A stretch of DNA of 59,272 nucleotides, taken from positions 232,326 through 291,597 of the forward strand of contig NZ_JAMQBK010000008.1 of the NCBI RefSeq assembly GCF_023701485.1. Reading direction: 5' to 3'. This stretch comes from Aporhodopirellula aestuarii (lineage in GTDB: Bacteria > Planctomycetota > Planctomycetia > Pirellulales > Pirellulaceae). This document shows, piece by piece, positions 19,107 to 26,964 of the stretch (position 1 is the stretch's first letter; each line of letters begins with the position of its first letter). A program made the position numbers and the translations under genes. Under the pieces are notes generated by a model. The model had not been told where the DNA came from and made no database searches. It worked only from the letters and a program-made list of their open reading frames with translations.

Positions 19107-20128
19107 GAGTGTCTCACGCTTGAAATGGAGTTTCGAACAATGACACGCGTCTTGACGTCGTGCCGCCTCTTTCGTTTCCTGCTCGTTGAACCGACCGCTG
19201 CACGCAGCGCCAGCTCGGCAGCAAGCTGACCGATGCGGTCAACGTCCTGACGAACGGTTGTTAGCGGCACGCTCATCAAATCCGCATACGGACAATCGTC
19301 GAATGCAACAATGGATAAGTCGTCGGGAACGAGCCGGCTCGATTCCATTGCGGCGCGGAGTGCGCCCATCGCGTTCGGTGTGCTGAAAGCAAAGAAGGCT
19401 GTAATGTCAGGACGATCAACGAGCAACTTCTTTGCTGAGTCGAAACCGGATGCTTCGGTGAAGTTATTGCCCATGGTTAACGATGGATCAAACGCAACGC
19501 CAATTTCCTCGAGTGCTTCTGCGTGACCGCTCAACCGCTGCTCGTTGGGCAGTGTTCCCGGCAAGCCCTGCAAGACACCAATCACTCGGTGTCCCTGTGC
19601 GGTGAGCAAACGAGTCGCTTTCGCGGCCCCGACCCGATGCTCTGAAGTAACCTGCGCCAAGTTGCAATTGGGGAACGTACGATCAGCCAGGACGACTGGA
19701 GTTCCACGCTTATTGATTTCCTGCAAATGCTTGCTCTCGGTACCCACCGGGCAGACAACAAGTGCCTCAACCTGTCGGTCTTCGAGTTGGTGCAGCAACC
19801 GGATCTCATGTTCCGTTTGTTCGCGGCTATCCGCGACAATGACGCTGTAGCCCTCGGCCTCAGCAGACAAGGCAATCGACTGCGATATGGAAGCAAAGAA
19901 CGGATTCGAAAGGTCCGGCACCACGACGCCCACCAACCCGGTTTTCTTCAGCCGAAGTGACCGTGCCGTTTGGCTGGGGCGAAACCCCAACTGATCAGCC
20001 GCCTCTTTGACGCGTGAAGCAGTCGCGTCGCTGATGCGGTAGGCCTTGGCGTGGCCGTTCAGCGATCTGGACGCCACCGAGACGCTGACACCGGCCTTTT
20101 CGGCTACTTGGCTAAGAGTCGTCACCAC
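19103..20128 (-). CDS. LacI-family transcriptional repressor of the nucleoside/ribose operon
   Basis: 341 residues. The N-terminal HTH TLSQVAEKAGVSVSVASRSL and hinge FRPSQTARSLRLKKTG are followed by a periplasmic-binding-protein-like ligand domain (about 60-330; VGVVVPDLSNPFFASISQSI, VSIVAFDDCPYADLM-like segment near the end). It is the first gene of the operon and a LacI-type operator overlies its promoter, so autoregulation and induction by ribose or a related sugar are expected. The last residues are basic (RKRKRRHDV) and not part of the fold. Confidence 0.93.
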   Translation of the reverse strand: MVTTLSQVAEKAGVSVSVASRSLNGHAKAYRISDATASRVKEAADQLGFRPSQTARSLRLKKTGLVGVVVPDLSNPFFASISQSIALSAEAEGYSVIVADSREQTEHEIRLLHQLEDRQVEALVVCPVGTESKHLQEINKRGTPVVLADRTFPNCNLAQVTSEHRVGAAKATRLLTAQGHRVIGVLQGLPGTLPNEQRLSGHAEALEEIGVAFDPSLTMGNNFTEASGFDSAKKLLVDRPDITAFFAFSTPNAMGALRAAMESSRLVPDDLSIVAFDDCPYADLMSVPLTTVRQDVDRIGQLAAELALRAAVGSTSRKRKRRHDVKTRVIVRNSISSVRHS

Positions 20129-20153
20129 CGCTGGATTCCTTCGAGGTCCTCGT

Positions 20154-20169
20154 GCACAAACGATTGTGC
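20154..20169. promoter_or_regulatory. Probable LacI-family operator
   Basis: GCACAAACGATTGTGC is a near-perfect palindrome around a central CG at 20161-20162 (one mismatched pair), the form typical of LacI/PurR/RbsR sites. It sits 26 bases before the lacI-type start codon and just downstream of the proposed -10, where a bound repressor would block transcription. Confidence 0.65.
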
Positions 20170-20175
20170 TAGACT

Positions 20176-20203
20176 ATCCTAGCAGGCGTTTTCGGGATTG
20201 CAA
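20176..20203 (-). promoter_or_regulatory. Candidate sigma70-type promoter of the nucleoside/ribose operon
   Basis: On the minus strand, TTGCAA (20203-20198) and TAGGAT (20181-20176) are separated by 16 bases and followed directly by the LacI-type operator. Recognised by eye only. Confidence 0.45.
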
Positions 20204-20480
20204 CCCAGTTCGGAGGTATCGAAGCGGTGAGTACTGAGAGTGGTCCGACTCAACATGCGTCTCTTGTTAACGTCCACTAAACGTGGGGACGCTTCGCGGC
20301 TAAACCGTACGAATCGTAGTTAGGGATTCTGTCGCAACCTGCAGCGAGGGATCAGGAAAGAGGCCGGAGCGATGCTTCGCTTAGCTACGCTTTCGTTGCT
20401 GCCATCGGAGTTTGTCGTGCACGGTGAATCGGCTATGTGCGGTCATGGTTCGTCTTGGTGGATTGTCCTGGGTGAAGCGT

Positions 20481-20751
20481 GGACGCAGAGACGGTGAGAC
20501 GCGGAGGAAATGAGATAGAAGTACCTACGCTTAACCGAGTCTGAGTCTCTGCGACTCCGCGCCTCTTGCGACTTTGCGTCAAGGTCATTACGCGTTTATT
20601 TAGAGTCGTCGAACGCGTTGGTTTGGAAATTGGACGCGGACGATGGTTTGTGAGAAGTGGACGCAGAGACGGTGAGACGCAGGGACGCAGAGGATGAAGA
20701 TGAGTAAGCTCTGCGACGACCCGAGCCTGAATCATTGCGTCTCTCCGCCTC
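20481..20751. repeat. Dispersed 'GACGCGGAGACGG' inverted-repeat element, two copies
   Basis: Copy 20481-20585 opens GGACGCAGAGACGGTGAGAC and closes with CTCCGCGCCTCTTGCGAC and TTTGCGTCAAGG; copy 20659-20751 opens with the same left arm and closes TTGCGTCTCTCCGCCTC. Arms match the copies at 10.4-10.6 kb and 34.7 kb. The stretch 20230-20480 holds no recognisable gene. Confidence 0.7.
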
Positions 20752-20894
20752 GAAAGAATCTGGATCGATTGGAGAGCCGGATGCGTGTGATCTGGACTGA
20801 GTCCGCCCGAAAAGCCGCACCCGGGATAGGCAGCTCAATCGTTGTTCTTCGCAGGGATCCGCTGCCTCAGGTTTCGAACTTTGGGGATATCGAG

Positions 20895-20983
20895 TGTAGA
20901 ACATTTGTCCCAAATGTTCATCGGACATCCGAAACGTCCACTTTTGTCGTGTGGTCTGAACAGTTGGGACAACTGTTCTACAT
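20895..20983. repeat. REP pair (BIME) flanking the RAYT, copy 1
   Basis: Two hairpins in inverted orientation, each preceded 5' by GTAG on its own strand: stem GAACATTTG/CAAATGTTC with loop TCC at the left end, and stem GAACAGTTG/CAACTGTTC (read on the minus strand) at the right end. This is the canonical REP layout recognised by RAYT transposases. Confidence 0.8.
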
Positions 20984-21166
20984 TGGTCTTTGCCAGTAGA
21001 GGAAGTCTCCTTGGCGTAGGTTTGCTTTTCGGGGGGTGTCGAAGATGTATCGCTGTAGATATTCAAATTGCTCGGGACTGCGAATGATGTGATAGAAAGC
21101 TTCAGGCTGCCAGTACACCCCGGAGTCGCCCGTTGCGGTGCGGATTAGAAATGCTGAGTACCGCAT
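20978..21166 (-). pseudogene. Duplicated 3' end of the RAYT transposase gene
   Basis: The 62-residue reading frame copies the C-terminus of the neighbouring RAYT (TGDSGVYWQPEAFYHIIRSP and QRYIFDTPRKANLRQGDFLY) with a few substitutions, and includes the adjoining REP. It lacks the N-terminus and the HUH catalytic motif and cannot be a functional transposase. It arose as a direct duplication of about 270 bases (20895-21166 against 21171-21441). Confidence 0.8.
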
Positions 21167-21170
21167 TCCA

Positions 21171-21258
21171 TGTAGAACATTTGTCCCAAATGTTCATCGG
21201 ACTGGCCAGTTCGCCTCTTCAGCGTGTGGTCTGAACAGTTGGGACAACTGTTCTACAT
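21171..21258. repeat. REP pair (BIME) flanking the RAYT, copy 2
   Basis: Same organisation as copy 1: GTAG plus GAACATTTG/CAAATGTTC hairpin, then an inverted GTAG plus GAACAGTTG/CAACTGTTC hairpin. It overlaps the RAYT stop codon. Confidence 0.8.
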
Positions 21259-21954
21259 TGGTCTTTGCCAGTAGAGGAACTCTCCTTGGCGTAGGTTTGC
21301 TTTTCGGGGATTGTCGAAGATGTATCGCTGTAGGTACTCAAATTTTTCGGGACTGCGAATGATGTGATCGAAGGGCTCCGGTTGCCAGAACACGCCGGAA
21401 TCACCTGTCACGGCGCGGATCTGACGTGCTGAGTAACGCATCCAACTTTGACTCACCACTTCCAAAGTCGCTCCCGCACGAAACTGTACCATCGCGTGAA
21501 CATGATTCGGCATCACAACGAACCGGTCAAGATCGTATTTCTCGTCGTTGTAAAACAACAGGGCGTTGCCCACCAACTCTGCCAGTTCTGGTCGCCGGAG
21601 CAAGCACTTGCCATGGCATTCATTCAGCGACCGGTGGAAGAAGCGATCTGAGAGTTTTTTAAACTCTCGGCGTTGAGCATCGCTGAGTGTTTCCAGCAAT
21701 GCGTGGTGGTCTTTCGACTTACGGACCGCTGTCGAGACGGCAAGATCGAGTGGCAGTTCGTTTGCTTTGAGCCAGTGTTCGAGTTCTCGTTGCCAACGCA
21801 GCAGCACTTCTTTTGGCAACGAGTCGCCCGTGCGAAACGTGATGAACATCGCAGCACCGATTTGAAACCAATGAGGCAGGTTTCGTTCGGTGATCTCAAG
21901 ATCCGCTTGCGGATCCAAGCTGCGGAAAACGGGACTCGTTTCGTCACGTGACAT
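21253..21954 (-). CDS. REP-associated tyrosine transposase (RAYT, IS200-like)
   Basis: 233 residues from the ATG at 21954; an in-frame ATG at 21981 lies inside the flanking REP and is less likely. The Y1/HUH transposase core is seen as FVVMPNHVHAMVQF, where HVH is the metal-binding HUH motif, with downstream RYIFDNPRKANL and an upstream FITFRTGDSLP block typical of single-copy RAYTs. A C-terminal Tyr-containing helix (YLQRYIFDN) is the likely nucleophile region. RAYTs nick single-stranded REP hairpins and spread them rather than themselves. Matching GTAG hairpins lie on both sides of the gene. Confidence 0.9.
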   Translation of the reverse strand: MSRDETSPVFRSLDPQADLEITERNLPHWFQIGAAMFITFRTGDSLPKEVLLRWQRELEHWLKANELPLDLAVSTAVRKSKDHHALLETLSDAQRREFKKLSDRFFHRSLNECHGKCLLRRPELAELVGNALLFYNDEKYDLDRFVVMPNHVHAMVQFRAGATLEVVSQSWMRYSARQIRAVTGDSGVFWQPEPFDHIIRSPEKFEYLQRYIFDNPRKANLRQGEFLYWQRPM

Positions 21955-21962
21955 GCCGCAAT

Positions 21963-22084
21963 TGTAGAACATTTGTCTCAAATGTTCATCTGTTATTTAC
22001 AAGCATTGTTTTTCGTATGGCATGAACAGTTAGGAGATTTCTTCCTGTTTTTGAATGAACAGTTGGGACAACTGTTCTACATTT
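21963..22084. repeat. REP cluster upstream of the RAYT, copy 3
   Basis: GTAG plus GAACATTTG/CAAATGTTC-type hairpin (loop TCT) at 21964-21989, a degraded GAACAGTT half-site near 22024, and a perfect inverted GAACAGTTG/CAACTGTTC hairpin with GTAG on the minus strand at 22056-22082. Confidence 0.75.
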
Positions 22085-22264
22085 TGTTGGATCTGACATT
22101 CGGTTTTTAAGAATTGCTACATGGTATTCAGGATTCGTGTTTGACCAATCATGGATGGCCGAGCTGGCTCAGCACGCCGAAGAAACCGAACATCGGCTGG
22201 GGCAGATTGCGGCCGAGATGCGTCGGCGTTTGAAACCTGAACCGGAGGAAGCCGATGCAGTGAC

Positions 22265-22631
22265 TATGGCCGTTGGCCAAACGGTACCGCACACGTATTT
22301 CCGACTAGGGCGTTGCCCTAGGCTATGATGACGAAGGCCTTTGGCCTAGCAATCCCATGGCCAACGGCCATTGGCACCGTAGCCTGGGGCAACGCCCCAG
22401 ACGAATCACAACCCACAATGCATTTTGGCCAAGGGCCATATTCAAACCACCGGTCCACCCGACGGCAACCATGTGAATATGGCCGTTGGCCAAACGATAC
22501 CGCACACATATTTCCGACTAGGGCGTTGCCCTAGGCTACGATGACGAAGGCCTTTGGCCTAAAACTAATGGCCAACGGCCCTTTGCTCCCTAGCCGGGGG
22601 CGACGATCAAACTGGCCGTTGGCCAAATTTA
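22265..22631. repeat. Tandem/interspersed GGCC-palindrome repeats
   Basis: About 105 bases starting TATGGCCGTTGGCCAAACG are repeated at 22265-22372 and 22478-22581, each carrying the short palindromes GGCCGTTGGCC, GGGCGTTGCCC and GGCCTTTGGCC; partial units lie between and after them. No gene is recognised in 22085-22678. Confidence 0.75.
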
Positions 22632-22678
22632 ACCATCATGAATGATCCCAACGAATCCTTGCGAACCGCGCTCTGGCG

Positions 22679-23000
22679 ATGCTGAAAACCTCGATCGAGG
22701 ATGTGGAGCGTATCCCGCCTGAGGACATCCCAAAACTGCTTCATGAACTTCACGTCCACCAGATGGAATTGGAGATTCAAAATGAAGAATTGCGAGAAGC
22801 ACAAATCCAAATCGCTCACGCTCGAGTTAATGCGGATCAGGTATAACGGCTCTGGTATCGGAACCGACGATCCATCGACAGAAGGAATGGGTGTGCGAAC
22901 GATGATTTACCGCGCGCACCTGATCCATGGTGAACTCGATGTCCGTCCGCTCGATGGCGGCGGGACGGAAGTGTTGTGCATGGTCTTATCGATCTCATAA
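22679..23000 (+). pseudogene. Collapsed PAS/histidine-kinase pseudogene
   Basis: Frame 1 from the ATG at 22679 encodes 55 residues with DIPKLLHELHVHQMELEIQN and EELREAQ, the usual N-terminus of planctomycete PAS sensor kinases, then stops at 22846. A second frame (22848-23000) encodes GMGVRTMIYRAHLIHGELDV and DGGGTEVLC, the C-terminal end of a HATPase domain. The several hundred residues normally between (PAS, HisKA, N-box) are missing. This is a deletion plus frameshift remnant, not a gene. Confidence 0.75.
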
Positions 23001-23297
23001 CGCAATCTTCCACACAATGCGGTCTTGACACAGACCTATGCCATGCTCGATCGAGAATGACTAACAGAATCGTCGCGACTGGGGGGTAGGTTGAGAGAAA
23101 TAGTCGGATCATCTTAAGGAATTTACTTACGCGCAAGACAGGATTATTCTTCTTTGCCGAACGAGTGGATCTCATGATCATACGTGCTCTCGCCCCTTGA
23201 GTGATATGCCACCGTTCGCTGTGGACCCGGCTCATGCGAGCGAGATTTGATCCTCCTTGAGCAAGCAGCGAAGATCGGCACACCGCTTGCGTTGAAA

Positions 23298-23792
23298 ATG
23301 GACTTCGTCGAAGACTGTTTTCACTCGAGGAGTCGTATCATCAAGACTATTTGCGTTGTCGTAGGTATCGTCGTGCTGACGTTGGTTGCATGCACGCCCG
23401 ACCCCAAGTCCGGCAAAGGGTTCACGTTACCCGAGGGTGACATCGAGCGAGGCCAACAAACGTTTGCCGAGCTCAACTGCCAAGCGTGCCATACCGTCGC
23501 AGGTGTGACATTTGATGACGTTGAGCCATCGCCCGATCACAAGATGGTCGCGCTCGGCGGAGCAAGGTCGAAAGTGCAAACTTATGGCGATCTGGTCACT
23601 TCGATCATCAACCCGTCTCACCGATTTGCGAAGGGATACGCCGAAGAGGACGTGGCGACCGGCGGTGAATCCAAGATGCGGTTGTACAACGATGAAATGA
23701 CCGTGCAGCAATTGATCGACTTGGTGGCGTTCTTGGAATCACACTACTCCGTGGTTCGTTTCGACCCAACGCCCTATGGTCCCTACCACTAA
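23298..23792 (+). CDS. Membrane-anchored c-type cytochrome (lipoprotein)
   Basis: 164 residues from the ATG at 23298 (an upstream ATG at 23247 would spoil the leader). A hydrophobic segment IIKTICVVVGIVVLTLVAC ends in a lipobox-like Cys, then a single haem-binding CQACH follows at about residue 61-65 (AELNCQACHTVAG). Downstream Met residues in GGESKMRLYNDEMT are candidates for the axial ligand. The closing LVAFLESHYSV is typical of cytochrome c C-terminal helices. It probably shuttles electrons at the periplasmic face; the partner oxidase or reductase is not adjacent. Confidence 0.85.
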   Translation: MDFVEDCFHSRSRIIKTICVVVGIVVLTLVACTPDPKSGKGFTLPEGDIERGQQTFAELNCQACHTVAGVTFDDVEPSPDHKMVALGGARSKVQTYGDLVTSIINPSHRFAKGYAEEDVATGGESKMRLYNDEMTVQQLIDLVAFLESHYSVVRFDPTPYGPYH

Positions 23793-23834
23793 TGCCGTAT
23801 GGACGTCGATTTGATTAATGCGGGATTTCAAAAG

Positions 23835-23894
23835 TAGCGGAACGGCGCAAGCCGTCCGGTAACGTGGGACCGGAAGGCGTACGCCGTCCCGCTA
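23835..23894. repeat. 60-base palindromic element (TAGCGG family), paired copy
   Basis: Left arm TAGCGGAACGGCGCAAGCCG with TCCGGT, loop AACGTGGG, and a right arm running back to CCCGCTA. The remainder of 23793-24406 holds no recognisable gene. Other copies are annotated at 26.4, 26.6, 40.6, 52.5, 52.7 and 58.4 kb. Confidence 0.8.
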
Positions 23895-24406
23895 AGAAGA
23901 GCACTAAAACAATCGATGTCCCGACAGCATTCAAACGCGTTTTGGGACAGGACAGCTTGCGCCGATCCGCTAGGTCTTATAGCGGCAGAACGCGAGCCCT
24001 CCGGTTCAGGCTATCCCGAATTTCCGGTTAGACGAGTTAGCTCGCAACCCATGGAGAGCACGATAACGAAACGGAAATCCGCCGATGCAGGGACATCAAG
24101 AAACGACTATTATCTTTCACCCACGCGATCCTGACGATGAATGCCAGGACGGTGTTTTCGGGTGAATTTGTGATCCCGCGACCGATTTAATGGCACACCG
24201 AAATGGTCCCTTTTCGCACGTTTGTCACACCCGGAGTACACTTCTGCCGATACCGGCGATCCAGCTGCGCACAAGTCTTTGCCAAAGAAATGCGGGCCTC
24301 TGCTATCAAATCAGCTCGCAAGCAACTGCTAACGCAAAAGAGAGTTTCGCAGAAATCGAGAGTCACGTCGTCCGATGGAATCAGATACCGTCGTTGGGGG
24401 GCTTCT

Positions 24407-24907
24407 TTAGTGACCCACGATGAAACGGTGGTTCATGATTTCGTGAATATCCACGGGAAATCGCTCGCGATCGCGAGTGCGGTTCCAATCACGATAGTAA
24501 ACGTCAATTGCTTTGAGCACGTCGCGGCGACTGACGATACCGATCAGGTTCCCGTCTTGGACAACCGGCAAGTGATGGAAACGATGGCTGGTGAAGATCG
24601 AGGTAAGCGTGAAGAGGTCGGTTTCGGGACCGACGCAGGTCGGGTGCTTTCGCATGATCGTTTCGGCAGTCTGCGGTGGACTTGGATTTCCGTAAAACAA
24701 TTCGTTGCCGACATACTCCAAGCAATCGCCTTCAGAGACGAAGCCGAGTAAGCGTCGTTTGACGTCCTGATCGTCAACGACGGGCGCACTGGATCGTTTG
24801 TGTTCCAGCAAGAACGTGATAATATCGGCAAGTTGCATCTTTGGCCCGATCGTCTCAACTTGAGAGGTCATGATGTTCGAGGCGAGTGGCATTGGCTGCG
24901 TGTGCAT
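24407..24907 (-). CDS. CBS-pair domain protein
   Basis: 166 residues, two CBS motifs and nothing else. The first (about 10-70) shows ASNIMTSQVETIGPKMQLAD and SSAPVVDDQD with LLGFVSEGDCLEYV; the second (about 82-140) shows AETIMRKHPTCVGPETDL and HHLPVVQDGNLIGIVSRRDV. CBS pairs bind adenine nucleotides or SAM and regulate partner proteins. It diverges from the truncated response regulator gene at 25066. Partner unknown. Confidence 0.9.
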   Translation of the reverse strand: MHTQPMPLASNIMTSQVETIGPKMQLADIITFLLEHKRSSAPVVDDQDVKRRLLGFVSEGDCLEYVGNELFYGNPSPPQTAETIMRKHPTCVGPETDLFTLTSIFTSHRFHHLPVVQDGNLIGIVSRRDVLKAIDVYYRDWNRTRDRERFPVDIHEIMNHRFIVGH

Positions 24908-25065
24908 GGCATCCTCCGAAGTTGGCAGAACGTAAACACTCGTTTACCGAGCAAACGTTGCGCCAGTGCTTGCTGTCGGCCAGTGGCAGACAGCGGCCAC
25001 AGTGTCGCGAGCTTGTCGTTGTGGATGTCAGAGCCGATGCCGGCGAATTACGGCGAGAGGTTCTC

Positions 25066-25599
25066 ATGCACTTCACCGCTGAAGTGATGAATCCATCCGA
25101 CGCCGACGCGGTCGCCAGTACTGAAACGAGTGACGGACAAATGCTCGCTTGGTCGATGTACGACGAATCGCTGTATGCCGAACGGGCACTCCGAGCCGAG
25201 GCGATGGGCTACATCAACAAACAGCATGTCACCGACACGATCATCGACGCGATTCGCACGGTCCTCTCCGGCGAACTTTTCATCAGCAAAGAACTTTCCG
25301 TCAAGATGCTACAGCGAGTGGTCACTGGCAAGGAGTCCGTTGCCGTCTCACCCGTCGAATCACTGTCCGACCGCGAACTCGAAACGTTCCGCATGATCGG
25401 CCAGGGTGTGCCAACCAAAGAGATCGCGAAGGAAATGTGTCTGAGTCCCAAGACGATCGAAACCTATCGCGCTCGCATCAAAGAGAAGCTGGAAATCGAC
25501 GACATCACCTCGCTAGCCAGTGATGCATCCGAGTTCGGCTTCAACGATTTTGTGTCGATGTTCAAGGTCGAATGGTATAACGCTCAACAGTGCGCTTAA
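25066..25599 (+). CDS. Truncated LuxR/NarL-type response regulator
   Basis: 177 residues from the ATG at 25066, which has GAGAGG six bases upstream. The visible receiver part is only its C-terminal half (MLAWSMYDESLYAERALRAE through GYINKQHVTDTIIDAIRTVL), so the phosphoacceptor Asp and first three strands are missing. The LuxR HTH is intact: LSDRELETFRMIGQGVPTKE and IAKEMCLSPKTIETYRARIK. After EIDDITSLASDAS the usual C-terminal helix is replaced by unrelated sequence, suggesting a frameshift. It is either a constitutive DNA-binding fragment or a pseudogene. The ORF extends upstream to 24886 but overlaps the CBS start there. Confidence 0.7.
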   Translation: MHFTAEVMNPSDADAVASTETSDGQMLAWSMYDESLYAERALRAEAMGYINKQHVTDTIIDAIRTVLSGELFISKELSVKMLQRVVTGKESVAVSPVESLSDRELETFRMIGQGVPTKEIAKEMCLSPKTIETYRARIKEKLEIDDITSLASDASEFGFNDFVSMFKVEWYNAQQCA

Positions 25600-25734
25600 C
25601 CCGGAATCCAATTGCCACCAGTTTTCGCTGGCGGTGAGTTCCCAATGCGTAACCTGCGTGTCGGTGCCCATGAAGTCCTCATTGATGCGATCGACAAGGT
25701 CTGCTTCAAGTTTCTTGGTTTCCCCCCGCGGGGA

Positions 25735-26241
25735 TCATCCAAACTCCGAACGGTACGCCTCGAAGACGGCAGGGGTGTTCAACCGTTCGACTGATTCGAG
25801 CATGATCGGTTCATCGGAGTCGGTAACGCAAACCGCGACAAACCGTTCGTCGGACTTCGGGCCGAAAACGCCTTCTGCATCCAGTTCGCACATGACTTCC
25901 ATCGCCGCACGCAGCATTGCGTTGCGTTTGTCCGCAAATTCGACGCTATCGATGTCCTGGATCTGCCCGACGATGTCGTTCACCGCGTCGAACAATCCAA
26001 AGTCGTCTTGCTCGCTCCATTCGACGGCACCGTACCGGTAGTAGTTGTACATCCGGTCCGACGGATCGGCACTGATGGCACTGGTACGGTTAGCCACCGC
26101 AGAGATACTCGACACTCCATCGTCGGTGTAAACGGCATAACCATAGACGTCGTTAAAAGAATCCTTTAGCTGCTTGTAGTGTGCAGCGATCGCGGTCTTC
26201 AGTTCCGCTTTTAGCTTCGCGAGTTGTTCGACCATCTTCAA
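25735..26241 (-). CDS. DUF4303-like protein of unknown function
   Basis: 168 residues, no signal peptide or membrane segment. An N-terminal amphipathic helix (MVEQLAKLKAELKTAIAAHY) leads into VYGYAVYTDDGVSSISAVAN, which resembles DUF4303 proteins from contact-dependent or polymorphic-toxin immunity settings; the family name is from memory. Remaining sequence is acidic with RYGAVEWSEQDDFGLFDAVN. No toxin gene is seen next to it, so no immunity role is claimed. Confidence 0.6.
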   Translation of the reverse strand: MKMVEQLAKLKAELKTAIAAHYKQLKDSFNDVYGYAVYTDDGVSSISAVANRTSAISADPSDRMYNYYRYGAVEWSEQDDFGLFDAVNDIVGQIQDIDSVEFADKRNAMLRAAMEVMCELDAEGVFGPKSDERFVAVCVTDSDEPIMLESVERLNTPAVFEAYRSEFG

Positions 26242-26396
26242 GTTCTCCTGTTCTGTGTTCGTTAGCTCAGGGCCTTTGCCGGATTATCCGTGTCGCCAGT
26301 TCTTGCACGTTCCCGCCGGCGTGTCGGCTAGTATGTACTCTAGCCGGAAATTCTGGTGGATTCGAATCGGATGCATGCGTTCTGCCACCAAAGTCT

Positions 26397-26742
26397 TAGC
26401 GGAACGGCGCGAGCCGTCCGGTGACTCGGGACCGGACGGCTTGCGCCGTACCGCTAAGAAGGGCACTAACACAATCAATGTCCCGAGGCGAAGTGATGTG
26501 GCCGTTTGCTGCGCAAACGAAGCCTACGGGAACGCTCGTTCGCGGGGGACGCCGATTGTATTACTGAAGGATTTCAAAAGTAGCGGAACGGCGCGAGCCG
26601 TCCGGTGACCTGGGACCGGACGTCTTGCGCCGTACCGCTAGGAAGAGCACTAACACAATCGATGTCCCGAGGCGAAGTGATGTGGCCGTTTGCTGCGCAA
26701 ACGAAGTCTACGGGAACGCTCGTTCGCGGAGCGAACGGCCAC
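26397..26742. repeat. Tandemly duplicated mosaic of two palindromic families
   Basis: Two direct units, 26397-26560 and 26581-26742. Each starts with the complete 60-base TAGCGG palindrome (26397-26456; 26581-26640), continues with an AAGAAG(A/G)GCACTAACACAATC linker, then a GTGGCCGTTTGC...GCGAACGGCCAC palindrome (complete in the second unit, 26682-26742). The same second palindrome recurs at 58513-58573. Confidence 0.8.
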
Positions 26743-26795
26743 ATTATCACTTCACAGCCTTTCCGAGACTTAGAAAGCGGCTAAGGCCTGGGATA

Positions 26796-26816
26796 CTCGG
26801 TCTCGGAGAGACCGAG
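26796..26816. repeat. CTCGGTCTC/GAGACCGAG hairpin, copy 1
   Basis: Nine-base perfect stem CTCGGTCTC with GAGACCGAG and loop GGA. An identical copy lies at 58628-58648, again just after a GTGGCCGTTTGC palindrome. The rest of 26243-26964 holds no recognisable gene. Confidence 0.7.
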
Positions 26817-26964
26817 CTACGTGGCGCTGGCCGGCTGGTATATGCAACTGCTTCGCAGCTGCGATGGGTCTCTTTGATTGCGCGTGATCAAGCAACGTGA
26901 ACGCTCGGTCGAATCTTCATTTGTCACTCAATGTCTCACGCAAACTTCTTCGCGACATTCACCG

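Noticed and set aside
22137..22328. 63-codon ORF beginning MFDQSWMAELAQHAEETEHR
   Set aside because: The first 45 residues look helical and protein-like, but the frame then runs straight into the GGCC repeat and no family was recognised; not enough support for a gene.
22265..22631. Restriction-site or methylation island
   Set aside because: The GGCC content follows from the palindromic repeats; no restriction or methylase gene lies nearby (the methyltransferase at 9.4 kb is a small-molecule type).
24203..24751. Plus-strand ORF of 182 codons opposite the CBS gene
   Set aside because: Most of it is antisense to the CBS-pair protein and has no domain; shadow frame.
25735..26241. Polymorphic-toxin immunity gene
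   Set aside because: The DUF4303-like family sometimes acts as immunity protein, but no toxin or secretion signal gene is adjacent.
26397..26742. CRISPR array
   Set aside because: Only two units, unequal in length and made of palindromes without constant spacers; no cas genes in the window.
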